Source: Bacillota bacterium (GTDB lineage Bacteria; Bacillota; Dethiobacteria; Dethiobacterales; Dethiobacteraceae). Taken from it: DNA of 64,000 bases. Of this stretch, positions 34,728 through 42,379 are shown piece by piece. Below the pieces are notes generated by a model. That model ran no database searches, was not told where the DNA came from, and was given only the letters and a program-made list of their open reading frames with translations. The translations under genes were made by a program, and so were the position numbers. Each line of letters begins with the position of its first letter. Positions within the stretch are counted from its first letter, which is position 1. Location of the stretch: assembly GCA_018725565.1 (NCBI GenBank), contig QLUR01000005.1:37784-101783 (forward strand), given 5' to 3'.

Positions 34728-35333
34728 ATGACGGCTTTTCAATACCAGGTCCTGGCTGGACCGGAAGGATACCTGCCCCCGGCTGCGGCAATGATGGGGG
34801 TTGAGCTTCCCGACAAAGGGGAGGCGTTAATCGAAGGCCAAGTGGTTTCCGACGAAGAGGCCTTGCACAAAATTGCTGAAAAACTGCTGGGAGCTGAAAA
34901 CCCTTTCTTTTTCCCCGGACCGCTGCTGCTGTGGGCCTGGCGGGATGGTGTGGAGGAAAAAGCCAGGGCAATTAAAGATTTGGCGGAAACGGCAGGGGCT
35001 AAGATTATTCCCATGCCGGATTATCGTCCTAAATACCCGATGATTAATCCTGACGTGGAAATCAACCCAAACCACCCGAATCTGACTATTTGGCACAATA
35101 ACATCGATGCCTGTGTCTTTGTGGGAGTACATTGCCACTATGCGAATATGGCCTTAAAAATTATCCGCGGCGGAACTGATTGTTACACCATCGCGCTGTG
35201 CGCCGAAGCAGGCCACGAGGATGCCATGATTTCTCTCCGTGACGCGGGCCTGGAAAAAATTAAGCGGCTGACAACTATCGTCGGCGATAAAAAGCGTCAG
35301 TTAGCCGGAAGGGAAGCAATATGCAGCAGGTAG
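34728..35333 (+). CDS. CODH/ACS epsilon-like protein (CdhB family)
   Basis: A 201-residue protein with a Rossmann-like DHS-type fold. The stretch KNPFFFPGPLLLWAW-like region (about 60-77), a parallel strand region with AKIIPMPDYRPKYPMINPD (about 95-113) and VFVGVHCHYANMALKIIRG (about 129-147) correspond to the epsilon subunit (CdhB) of archaeal acetyl-CoA decarbonylase/synthase. In that complex it is thought to assist electron transfer with FAD. Here there is no CODH catalytic subunit; instead it overlaps by 13 bases a 2-oxoacid:ferredoxin oxidoreductase operon, so it probably acts with that enzyme. ATG follows GGAGGG. Confidence 0.75.
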   Translation: MTAFQYQVLAGPEGYLPPAAAMMGVELPDKGEALIEGQVVSDEEALHKIAEKLLGAENPFFFPGPLLLWAWRDGVEEKARAIKDLAETAGAKIIPMPDYRPKYPMINPDVEINPNHPNLTIWHNNIDACVFVGVHCHYANMALKIIRGGTDCYTIALCAEAGHEDAMISLRDAGLEKIKRLTTIVGDKKRQLAGREAICSR

Positions 35334-36457
35334 TGTCTCCTGAACATCTCCTTTTCGAGGCCAGGCGAGAACAGATGTTTATCACGGGGAGCGAGGCCGT
35401 ACGGGAAGCAATTAAGCGTGCCAATGTGGACATGGCAATTTCCTACCCGATTACGCCGCAGTCGGAGAGCATGCATCTGGTGGGAGATATATACAAGGAA
35501 GGGTACCTAAGGGAATATTTCCGTGGTGAAAACGAGTTTGCCGTTATGTCCGCGATAGCCGGTGCTGCTATGGGAGGCGTTCGCGTCTTTACTGCTACCG
35601 GTGGTCCCGGCACCTTGCGTGCTTTTGAGATGTTCTCGACCTGGGCAGGCGCACGGCTGCCGATTGTCTGCGCTTTTATGACCAGAGGGGTCAATTCTCC
35701 GCTCAGTATTCAGCCTGACACGATAGAAATGGCATTTATGCTGGATACCGGGATGATTATTCTGCACGCTGAAAACTCCCAGGACCTGCACGACATGCTG
35801 CTGAAAGCCTATTGTGTTGCCGAGAAAACGGATGTACATATTCCGGTCGGTGTCTTTGCTGACGGCTTTTTTGTGACTCATACCAGGGAAAAGGTGGAGG
35901 TGCCCCCGGCAGACCTGAAACTTCCTCCTTATAACCCGTACAGTGCACCTGTGCCGGCTATGGATATGGAAAACGTGCCTTTTCGGCAAATGCGCGATCC
36001 GTTTGTGATGAAGAGCAACTATATCAGTTATGCCGCTCACGCCTCCTGGCAGCAGGAAATACTTGCGGCGGCCGAGCGGTCCCGCAAGTATCTGGCGAAA
36101 TACTTGGGCGGTCTGGTCGATGTTGAGTATGCCGACGCCGAGGTGCTGGTTGTAGCCTCAGGCACGGCGGTGTCAGTCAGCCGTGAAGCAATTAAGCTGT
36201 GCGCCAGGGAAGGGTTGCGGGCGGGACTGGTAAAAGTTAAAAGCCTCCGTCCTTTCCCGGCCGAAGAAATCAAGCTGGTGACAAGAGGGGCCAAAGCTGT
36301 GATTGTTCCGGAGTTTAACCGCGTGGGCTGGCTTTGCCGGGAGATAAAAGCAGTCGTCGAAGATAACACGAAAGTAGTGGGCGGACCGCGCGTTTTCGGC
36401 GGGATGACCATGCCGGCCGGGCTGATTATTTCTGAAATCAGGAGGTGCTTTGCATGA
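35321..36457 (+). CDS. 2-oxoacid:ferredoxin oxidoreductase, alpha subunit, set 1
   Basis: A 378-residue PorA-type protein. The N-terminal pyrimidine-binding domain begins with TGSEAVREAIKRANVD and AISYPITPQSE (about 18-50) and contains ATGGPGTLRAFEMFSTW (about 88-104). The C-terminal transketolase-type domain starts near 260 (EVLVVASGTAVSVSREAIK). The enzyme oxidatively decarboxylates a 2-oxoacid with CoA and ferredoxin, or runs in reverse. The usual SS in the ATSSQG motif of pyruvate enzymes is replaced by GGPG, so the substrate may not be pyruvate. It overlaps the CdhB-like gene and the beta gene. Confidence 0.87.
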   Translation: MQQVVSPEHLLFEARREQMFITGSEAVREAIKRANVDMAISYPITPQSESMHLVGDIYKEGYLREYFRGENEFAVMSAIAGAAMGGVRVFTATGGPGTLRAFEMFSTWAGARLPIVCAFMTRGVNSPLSIQPDTIEMAFMLDTGMIILHAENSQDLHDMLLKAYCVAEKTDVHIPVGVFADGFFVTHTREKVEVPPADLKLPPYNPYSAPVPAMDMENVPFRQMRDPFVMKSNYISYAAHASWQQEILAAAERSRKYLAKYLGGLVDVEYADAEVLVVASGTAVSVSREAIKLCAREGLRAGLVKVKSLRPFPAEEIKLVTRGAKAVIVPEFNRVGWLCREIKAVVEDNTKVVGGPRVFGGMTMPAGLIISEIRRCFA

Positions 36458-37314
36458 AGCCGGGCTTGTTTAAAATTTCGCCTGGTTTTGAGGAAGTGAT
36501 GCCGGCAGAATACCGCGAATTAGTTGAACACGGACCTTACGGCGCGGGAATGGGTGTTGCCGACCTTGGCGCCTTTAAGGAGCTGCTGGAAGAGCACCCG
36601 CTGTGTGCCGGCTGCGGCCTGGCCCTTAGCCTGCGTTTGTTTCTTGCTTCTTTGCCGGCACCGCAGGATACGGTGATCGTCGGCTCCACCGGTTGCAGCT
36701 CCCTGGCCTTCCCTCAGGTGGCCCTGCAGAACATTCACTCGCTGTTCGGCAATCAAAACGCACTGGCCTCCGGCCTGAAGCGGGCGTTAAGCTTGCGCTT
36801 CCCGGACAAAGTGAAGGACGTGGTAGTAATTGCCGGAGACGGTGCCACCGCTGATATCGGCCTGGACATGGTGATGCATTCCTGGTTCAGACAAGAAAAC
36901 ATTACTACGGTGATGCTCGATAATGAAGCTTACGCCAACACCGGCGGGCAGGAGAGCGGGATGTCGCCGCAGGGAACCGTTTTATACATGGCCCCCAAAG
37001 GTAAAAAATTCCCTAAAATTCCTTTGCCAGAGATTGCCCGGGAAGCCGGATGTGCCTATGTTGGCGCCTGTTCTCCGGCTCAGGGCAAGCGCCTCGAACG
37101 AATGCTGCGCAGGGCAATCCTCGTAGCAAGGGAAATCGGTCCGACTTATGTGCAGATCTTTGCTCCGTGCCCGACAAATTACAAATTTAAGCCTAATGAA
37201 ACGTTGACAAGGCTTAAATTACTGGAAAAAGAAGGAGTCTTTCAGCCCAAGGAATATATCACCCGGGAAGCGCAGGACCTGCTTAACAAGCTGGAAGGAG
37301 GAGGCAAGCCGTGA
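36454..37314 (+). CDS. 2-oxoacid:ferredoxin oxidoreductase, beta subunit, set 1
   Basis: A 286-residue PorB-type subunit. The ThDP/Mg site is GDGATADIGLDMVMH (about 129-143) with the downstream YANTGGQESGMSPQGT (about 161-176). HPLCAGCGLALSLRLF (about 49-64) carries two of the [4Fe-4S] cysteines near the N-terminus and a later Cys in FAPCPTNYKF (about 231-240) completes the set with C near SPA. I place the start at ATG 36454, four bases before the alpha stop and after AGGAGGTG. Together with alpha, gamma and delta it makes a complete four-subunit enzyme. Confidence 0.88.
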   Translation: MKPGLFKISPGFEEVMPAEYRELVEHGPYGAGMGVADLGAFKELLEEHPLCAGCGLALSLRLFLASLPAPQDTVIVGSTGCSSLAFPQVALQNIHSLFGNQNALASGLKRALSLRFPDKVKDVVVIAGDGATADIGLDMVMHSWFRQENITTVMLDNEAYANTGGQESGMSPQGTVLYMAPKGKKFPKIPLPEIAREAGCAYVGACSPAQGKRLERMLRRAILVAREIGPTYVQIFAPCPTNYKFKPNETLTRLKLLEKEGVFQPKEYITREAQDLLNKLEGGGKP

Positions 37315-37997
37315 GTGAAAAGAAAATCAATATCCGCATGTCAGGCCTGGGAGGGCAAGGTGTAGTAACAGCTGCTCATATTTTAGGCGCCGCTGCTACC
37401 AGAGACGGACTGATCAGTACTGTAAACCCATTTTTTGGTGCAGAAAAGCGCCTGGCCCCTGCGGAAAGCTATGTACGTATCTCCGACAGGCCGATTTATG
37501 AGCGCGGAGAAATTCTAAATCCAAATATTATTATGATTTTTCACCCGCATGTTATTACTATGGGGAAGTGTTATACAATGCCGTTCTTTGACGGTCTGCA
37601 GCAAGCAGGAATTTTACTGGTTAATGCAGAACAATCATTAAGCCTGGGCGGCAAAGACCTGGTGAAGCTGGCTGCCTTACAGGCCAGAATATATTATCTG
37701 CCGGCTACACAGGTTGCACTGGAAAGCGGTGGGACGGAACTGGCAACTAATATGGCCATGCTGGGAGGTTTACTTGGTATCACAGAGCTTGTTTCCCGGG
37801 AGGCGTTGCGTGAATCTTTGGCTGAACGGTTCGGAGGCGGCAAGTTCGTGGCCTCCGGGACAACGGCTGCTTTGGATGATGTTTTAAAAAGCAAGTTTGC
37901 CCAGTTCGATCAACTGCTGGAGAAAAATATGGAAGTTGTAGAAAGCGGCCGCAGGTCTGTCTGGGAATTCCGGATTCCCGGCGCGGTCAGCGCTTAG
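37311..37997 (+). CDS. 2-oxoacid:ferredoxin oxidoreductase, gamma subunit
   Basis: A 228-residue PorC-type subunit with the CoA-associated glycine loop MSGLGGQGVVTAAHILGAAA at about 10-29 and the GAEKRLAPAESYVRIS block (about 44-59) where PorC has the PxYGxExRGG-like motif, here altered to NPFFGAEKRLAP. The change in this conserved loop may bear on substrate or partner choice. ATG overlaps the beta stop by four bases. It is the only gamma gene, though two alpha/beta pairs are present. Confidence 0.85.
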   Translation: MSEKKINIRMSGLGGQGVVTAAHILGAAATRDGLISTVNPFFGAEKRLAPAESYVRISDRPIYERGEILNPNIIMIFHPHVITMGKCYTMPFFDGLQQAGILLVNAEQSLSLGGKDLVKLAALQARIYYLPATQVALESGGTELATNMAMLGGLLGITELVSREALRESLAERFGGGKFVASGTTAALDDVLKSKFAQFDQLLEKNMEVVESGRRSVWEFRIPGAVSA

Positions 37998-38012
37998 CGG
38001 AGGCATGGAACA

Positions 38013-38207
38013 ATGTACGTATCGGTAAGGCTGGCTGAAGAAAAATGCAACGGTTGCCGGATGTGTGTCTTTACTTGTCCTGATCCCAATGTTTTTAACT
38101 TTTACAAGGATAAAAAAAAGATTTCAGTTAATGCCTCGCGTTGCAAGGGCTGCGGTCTTTGCGTGGTTGCCTGCCCCAAGGAAGCATTGAGCGTTTCAGC
38201 CGGCTGA
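38013..38207 (+). CDS. 2-oxoacid:ferredoxin oxidoreductase, delta (2x[4Fe-4S]) subunit
   Basis: A 64-residue ferredoxin-type protein with two cluster motifs: CNGCRMCVFTCPDP at about 12-25 and CKGCGLCVVACPKE at about 43-56, each C-x2-C-x2-C-x3-C-P. The first is followed by DPNVF instead of the commoner CPE sequence. It relays electrons from the beta-subunit cluster to ferredoxin. It follows gamma by 15 bases. It probably serves both alpha/beta pairs. Confidence 0.9.
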   Translation: MYVSVRLAEEKCNGCRMCVFTCPDPNVFNFYKDKKKISVNASRCKGCGLCVVACPKEALSVSAG

Positions 38208-38244
38208 TTACAAAAACCTGCCGGCGAAGAAAGAAGGATGCTGC

Positions 38245-39102
38245 TTGTCTCCAGACAGTGTGTTTTTCAGAGGACGGCAGGCTGTTCTGCTGACAAAGCA
38301 CGGCAAAGAAAAGGTTATTAAACCGCTTTTCGAACAAGCGACAGGCTGCCGGGTCATTGTGGACCAAAACTTTGACACCGACCTGTTTGGCACGTTTACC
38401 AGAGAAAAAAGCCGGCCGGGCACACAGCTGGAGACTGCCCGGCTTAAGGCAAGAAAAGGCCTGGAGCTGCACGGCGTTGAATTGGCCCTGGCCAGCGAGG
38501 GAAGCTTCGGTCCACATCCTGTGGCTCCTTTTGTGCCGCTGAATATAGAAATTGTGCTGCTGCTTGATGTGCGGGAGGGGCTGGAGATTTGCGGAGAATA
38601 TGCTGGAAGCGAAACGAACTATGCGCAACAACTGGTGTCTGGCTGGGAGGAAACCGAACGGTTTGCAAAAATTGCCGGTTTTCCCAGTCATTTTCTCGTT
38701 ATACGTCCCGATCACGAGTCGCACGAAGCAGTCGTTAAAAACCTCAATGCCTGGGAAAGCTTGCGTGAAGCATTTGAGAAATGTCTGGCCGTTTCCGCCT
38801 GCGGCAAGGTCTTCCTGGAGACGGATATGCGGGCTCATGCCAATCCTACCAGGATGAAAAACATCAAAAAAGCCGCCGAAGACCTGGTGAGGTTAATAAC
38901 TCAACAGTGCCCGGCCTGTGGTACTCCAGGCTTTGCAGTGGTGGAAACAAGGCGAGGCTTGCCATGTGAATGCTGCGGCTTGCCTACGAGGGAGGTGGCA
39001 GCAAGCGTTTTTCGCTGCCAGTTCTGCAACTTTAGCAGGGAAGAGCGGGCATCGCCGGATAAAATTGCGCCAGCCGGATGTTGCAACAATTGCAACCCGT
39101 AA
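38245..39102 (+). CDS. DUF6671-family protein with C-terminal zinc ribbon
   Basis: A 285-residue protein. The N-terminal part (about 5-200) has the DUF6671 landmarks TKHGKEKVIKPLFEQ, FDTDLFGTFTRE and LASEGSFGPHP, followed by ETDMRAHANPTRM (about 192-204). The C-terminal part (about 215-285) is a cysteine-rich double zinc ribbon: CPACGTPGF, GLPCECCGLPT, FRCQFC and GCCNNCNP. Homologues exist in cyanobacteria and other bacteria; function unknown. Its place inside a ferredoxin oxidoreductase operon, 18 bases before the second alpha gene, suggests a role in maturation or regulation of that enzyme. Start TTG; an AGAAGGA lies upstream. Confidence 0.8.
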   Translation: MSPDSVFFRGRQAVLLTKHGKEKVIKPLFEQATGCRVIVDQNFDTDLFGTFTREKSRPGTQLETARLKARKGLELHGVELALASEGSFGPHPVAPFVPLNIEIVLLLDVREGLEICGEYAGSETNYAQQLVSGWEETERFAKIAGFPSHFLVIRPDHESHEAVVKNLNAWESLREAFEKCLAVSACGKVFLETDMRAHANPTRMKNIKKAAEDLVRLITQQCPACGTPGFAVVETRRGLPCECCGLPTREVAASVFRCQFCNFSREERASPDKIAPAGCCNNCNP

Positions 39103-39120
39103 CCGAGAAGAGGGGAAAAT

Positions 39121-40290
39121 ATGGTTGTAGAACAGAAAGCGGTTTCCGTAGATGAGCTTTTGTTTGCATCTCCCAGGAAACAAGTATTTATTACCGGCAG
39201 TGAAGCAGTGGCGGAAGCAGTTAAGCGTGCCAACGTTGAAATGGCTATCGCCTACCCTATCACACCGCAAAGTGAAAGTATGCACCTGGTGGGCGATCTG
39301 TTTGCCAAGGGATACTTAAGAGATTATTACCGCGGTGAAAATGAATTTGCTGTAATGGCGGCCGTCCACGGCGCCTCGTTGGGCGGCGGGCGGGTTTTTA
39401 CAGCTACCAGTGGACCGGGCACCTTGCGGGCCATGGAAATGTTTCCAGTCTGGGCGGGCTCCCGACAGCCGATTGTTTGTGCTTTTATGTGCCGGGGGGT
39501 TTCACTGCCTCCTTCAATCCAACCAGAAAATATTGAGATGGGTATGTTGCTTGATACCGGAATGATCATGCTGCACGCCGAAAACGCCCAGGATTTTTTT
39601 GATATGATTTTAAAAGGCTACGCCGTCGCAGAACAACCGGAAGTACACCTGCCGTTAGGAGTTTTTGTCGACGGCTTTTTTGTGACTCACACCAGAGACC
39701 TCGTCATGCTGCCCCCTGAAGACCTTAAACTGGCCCCGTATGACCCGACTTGTTCGCCGGTACCGGCCTTTGACATGGAAACCCCGCCTATACGTATTGT
39801 TCGGGACCCTTTGCTTAACAAAAGTAATTTCATCAGTTACGCAGCCAACGCCAGCTGGCATCAGGAAGTCCTGGCTGCGGCAGAGCGGGCGCGCAAACAC
39901 CTGAACCGCTATCTGGGAGGACTGCTGGAAGTTGAATACCCGGACGCCAGTTTGTTTATCATCGCTTCCGGAACTGCCGTCTCTCAAGGCAGGGAAGCGT
40001 TAAAAGCCTTGCGCGCCGAGGGCTTTGAGGTGGGTTTGATTAAAATCAAATCCATCCGGCCGTTCCCAACCGCCGAACTGATCGCCGCCACGGAAAAAGC
40101 GGAATTGCTGGTTGTGCCGGAGTTTAACGCCGGCGGGTGGCTAGCCAGGGAAATTAAGGCTGCAATTGACAACAACAGCAGAGTATGCGCCAGCCCGCGG
40201 GTTTTTGGCGGGATGACGATGCCCGTTGAGTTGATCGTCAGCGAGGTAAAAAAAGCTATGTTGGCCAAAGGGTTGTTGAAAAGCGTATGA
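39121..40290 (+). CDS. 2-oxoacid:ferredoxin oxidoreductase, alpha subunit, set 2
   Basis: A 389-residue PorA-type protein clearly paralogous to the alpha subunit at 35321 (same GSEAVAEAVKRANVEM, AYPITPQSESMHLVGD and GGMTMP segments) but with many differences, including ATSGPGTLRAMEMF in place of ATGGPG and VSLPPSIQPENIEM. RBS GAGGGGA precedes the ATG. It lacks a gamma or delta gene of its own, so it would have to use the products at 37311 and 38013. Confidence 0.87.
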   Translation: MVVEQKAVSVDELLFASPRKQVFITGSEAVAEAVKRANVEMAIAYPITPQSESMHLVGDLFAKGYLRDYYRGENEFAVMAAVHGASLGGGRVFTATSGPGTLRAMEMFPVWAGSRQPIVCAFMCRGVSLPPSIQPENIEMGMLLDTGMIMLHAENAQDFFDMILKGYAVAEQPEVHLPLGVFVDGFFVTHTRDLVMLPPEDLKLAPYDPTCSPVPAFDMETPPIRIVRDPLLNKSNFISYAANASWHQEVLAAAERARKHLNRYLGGLLEVEYPDASLFIIASGTAVSQGREALKALRAEGFEVGLIKIKSIRPFPTAELIAATEKAELLVVPEFNAGGWLAREIKAAIDNNSRVCASPRVFGGMTMPVELIVSEVKKAMLAKGLLKSV

Positions 40291-40304
40291 GGGAAGTGGT
40301 TTAA

Positions 40305-41156
40305 TTGTCGACCAGGATTATTACGCCTGTTGCGGAATTTGCTGATCTGTTACCTCAGGACTATCGAGAATTGGTTGCCAACGGCCCTTTTTTTGCGCGC
40401 AGGGGCCTGAAGGATTTAGGTACGTTTAAGGAGATTATTGAGGAACATCCGCACTGTGCCGGTTGCGGCGTGGCCTTGGGCGTCCGCCTGGTAGCTGCTT
40501 CCCTGCCCGCTCCCGCAGATACCATTATCATCGGCACACCCGGCTGTTCTTTTTTTGGTTTGGCACAGACAGCGGTGAACTACTCCAACACGGCGTTTGG
40601 CAACCAAAACGCAGTAGCCAGCGGCCTGAAGAGAATGCTCAGCCTGCGCTACCCTGACCGCCATAAAGATGTAGTGGTGCTGGTTGGTGATGGAGGCATC
40701 GCCGATATTGGCCTTGACATGACCCTGCATTCCTGGTTTCGCCGGGAAAAGATTGTAACAATCATGGTTGATAATGAAGTTTACGGCAATACCGGCGGAC
40801 AGGAAAGCGGCATGACAAAAGAGGGCCAGGTGTTAAACATGGCCCCTGGCGGCAAAAAATTCCCCAAGATACCGGTTTTCGAAATTGCCAAAGTTTCGGG
40901 ATGCGCTTACGCGGCTAAAGTAACGGTGGCCAGCCCGCGGATGATTGAAAAGGCGGTGAACAGGGCAGTCTTAGTTGCCCGCCAGGTTGGCCCCACCTAT
41001 CTGCAGATCTATACCCCCTGCCCCACGAATCTCAAGTTCTCGCCGGATCAGACGGTGCGCGTGGCTGCCGAGGCAGAAAAGGGTTATTATGCGGTGGAGG
41101 AGTTTATCACCGACGAAGCAGCCAGGTGCCTGCAGCAGCTGACAACTGAAAGCTGA
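40305..41156 (+). CDS. 2-oxoacid:ferredoxin oxidoreductase, beta subunit, set 2
   Basis: A 283-residue PorB-type protein paralogous to the beta subunit at 36454. The ThDP site GDGGIADIGLDMTLH (about 128-142), HPHCAGCGVALGVRLV near the N-terminus and YGNTGGQESGMTKEG (about 161-175) are present, with the late Cys in YTPCPTNLKF. It is the last gene of the operon; the convergent redox cluster starts 12 bases downstream of its stop with no clear terminator between. Start TTG with GGGAAG upstream. Confidence 0.87.
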   Translation: MSTRIITPVAEFADLLPQDYRELVANGPFFARRGLKDLGTFKEIIEEHPHCAGCGVALGVRLVAASLPAPADTIIIGTPGCSFFGLAQTAVNYSNTAFGNQNAVASGLKRMLSLRYPDRHKDVVVLVGDGGIADIGLDMTLHSWFRREKIVTIMVDNEVYGNTGGQESGMTKEGQVLNMAPGGKKFPKIPVFEIAKVSGCAYAAKVTVASPRMIEKAVNRAVLVARQVGPTYLQIYTPCPTNLKFSPDQTVRVAAEAEKGYYAVEEFITDEAARCLQQLTTES

Positions 41157-41167
41157 AAACCGCTCTG

Positions 41168-41503
41168 CTATGCCGGCGGCACTTCATCCGCAGGAATTTG
41201 GCGCAGCGCAGACGGGTCAGTCACATCTTTGTGCACATACAGCCCGCACCAGCACTGTTTCATGTGGTCAAAGTGCCTGCGGTGATAAGGGATGCACGGG
41301 CAGACAATTTTCATGTCTGCTTCTCTGCAGCCGGTAACTGCCTGGCAGGGACAGTACGGACTGCCAAGCTTGCGTTCCAGCAAAACAAGCTGCTCGAGAA
41401 GAAAATCAGCCATCCCCGCGTCGGGCGTAAACTTATATCCCAGTTTATCGACCACGCCGGCAAACCAAGAGCGGAGAACCTCTTTGCGCTTAGCTGTTTC
41501 CAC
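41168..41503 (-). CDS. Ferredoxin:thioredoxin reductase catalytic subunit
   Basis: A 111-residue protein with the FTR-beta cysteine pattern: CPC at residues 51-53, a further C59, CPC at 68-70 and CWC at 84-86, holding a [4Fe-4S] cluster next to a redox disulfide. It reduces a thioredoxin or glutaredoxin-like partner disulfide with ferredoxin electrons. No variable (alpha) subunit gene is seen, as is usual outside photosynthetic bacteria. It overlaps the glutaredoxin gene upstream by 14 bases, so that protein is its likely partner. Confidence 0.87.
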   Translation of the reverse strand: METAKRKEVLRSWFAGVVDKLGYKFTPDAGMADFLLEQLVLLERKLGSPYCPCQAVTGCREADMKIVCPCIPYHRRHFDHMKQCWCGLYVHKDVTDPSALRQIPADEVPPA

Positions 41504-41753
41504 GCGCAGCTTCTTCCAGTAACTTTCGGAAACGCTCCTCGCTAAAACCCACTGTGTGTTGACCCCCGACCTTGAATACCGGAAACTGTGTTGTGCCGGT
41601 CAACTCCTTGACTTCCTGGACCAAACGTTTCTTTTCTTCCCCTTCCGCCAGGTCGACATCAATATAGTCGTATTCCACCTGGTGTTCATTAAGCCATTTT
41701 TTTGTGCGCTGACAATGGTAACAGGTGCTTAAAGCATACAAAAAAGCTTTCAC
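41490..41753 (-). CDS. Glutaredoxin-like protein
   Basis: An 87-residue thioredoxin-fold protein with the active site STCYHCQRTKKWL (C11-YH-C14), a cis-proline segment TTQFPVF (about 54-60) and the GG loop VGGQHTVGF. CYHC is an uncommon active site compared with CPYC. It sits between a Rieske gene and an FTR gene, overlapping both, so it may be a ferredoxin-driven disulfide carrier. Confidence 0.87.
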   Translation of the reverse strand: MKAFLYALSTCYHCQRTKKWLNEHQVEYDYIDVDLAEGEEKKRLVQEVKELTGTTQFPVFKVGGQHTVGFSEERFRKLLEEAARGNS

Positions 41754-42070
41754 GTAAGTTCTCCTCCTGTTCTTAGCAGTATTTTCCCGTTCTCCTCCCT
41801 GACCGGAAAGACGGGGATTTTTATTTCCGGGGCAATGGTGAACTCCCCGGTGCGGAGGTCAAATTGCCAGTCGTGGCAGGGGCATTGCAGCAAAAAACCG
41901 TCCAGCCGGCCGCGGTGCAACGGGCAACCCAGGTGAGGACATTCATTGTGCAGCGCAAATATCTGCCCGCCTACCCTGGCCAACACAATGCTTTGCCCAT
42001 TGATCCTTACCGTCGCGGCTTTGCCTTCAGTCAGCTGTTCTGACCGCAATACATATCCCCATCCGACCAT
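41750..42070 (-). CDS. Rieske [2Fe-2S] protein
   Basis: A 106-residue stand-alone Rieske domain with both cluster boxes: CPHLGCPLH (about 42-50) and CPCHDWQFDLRTGE (about 61-74), the C-x-H and C-x2-H ligand sets. It looks like the small ferredoxin-type Rieske proteins, not a dioxygenase. I place the start at ATG 42070, directly after AGGAGG in reverse; the open frame continues upstream but without supporting features. It is the first gene of the minus-strand redox cluster. Confidence 0.87.
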   Translation of the reverse strand: MVGWGYVLRSEQLTEGKAATVRINGQSIVLARVGGQIFALHNECPHLGCPLHRGRLDGFLLQCPCHDWQFDLRTGEFTIAPEIKIPVFPVREENGKILLRTGGELT

Positions 42071-42165
42071 GTTTGCCTCCTGTGTACGCTTCGTTCCTTT
42101 GTCTATATTAGACAATCGGACGATAAATCCTTCTGTTAAGAGTGGTCCGTTACGTTCATCGCGGC

Positions 42166-42205
42166 GCCGCAGCTCAGAACCGTCCCTCTTGGGCTGAACT
42201 GCGGC
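42166..42205. other. Imperfect hairpin in the Rieske-gene leader
   Basis: GCCGCAG (42166-42172) pairs with CTGCGGC (42199-42205); inside, after one mismatch, TCAG pairs with CTGA around a 16-base loop. It could be part of a structured 5' leader on the minus strand. Confidence 0.4.
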
Positions 42206-42299
42206 AAACTGTCCTAGACGCCTCGCAGGAGAAAGATAGTTAAGAGGACAATTCTTCCGCATGCGCCGGGACCTGCGGATTTTTATTTGCTGGGAAAAA

Positions 42300-42328
42300 T
42301 TGACGAAAGGCACTTTTTAAGGTATAAT
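42300..42328 (+). promoter_or_regulatory. Promoter of the znu operon
   Basis: TTGACG (42300-42305), 17 bases, perfect TATAAT (42323-42328). Confidence 0.78.
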
Positions 42329-42334
42329 AAGACC

Positions 42335-42356
42335 TAAATAAGAATATTACTATTTA
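42335..42356 (+). promoter_or_regulatory. Possible metal-regulator operator at the znu promoter
   Basis: TAAATA (42335-42340) and TATTTA (42351-42356) form an inverted repeat with a 10-base centre just after the -10. The position suits a Fur/Zur repressor such as the one encoded at the operon end, but the sequence does not match the Bacillus Zur consensus. Confidence 0.35.
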
Positions 42357-42379
42357 TAACTTTGAACCGGAGGTGTATA

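Larger units (their letters stand above)
42071..42379. other. 309-base divergent gap between the redox and zinc operons
   Basis: Contains, from left to right, the leader of the Rieske gene, an imperfect hairpin (42166-42205), and the znuA promoter with a possible operator. The minus-strand leader is long (over 200 bases) and partly structured, but no known riboswitch was recognised. Confidence 0.6.

Noticed and set aside
34728..41156. Oxalate oxidoreductase, given the oxalate:formate-type transporter at 62590
   Set aside because: The characterised Moorella enzyme has a fused gamma-delta subunit and a single alpha/beta; here gamma and delta are separate and there are two pairs. The transporter is over 20 kb away and its substrate is uncertain.
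42071..42300. T-box or other riboswitch in the long leader of the Rieske gene
   Set aside because: There is a hairpin, but no T-box sequence (AGGGTGGNACCGCG) or other recognisable aptamer core on the minus strand.
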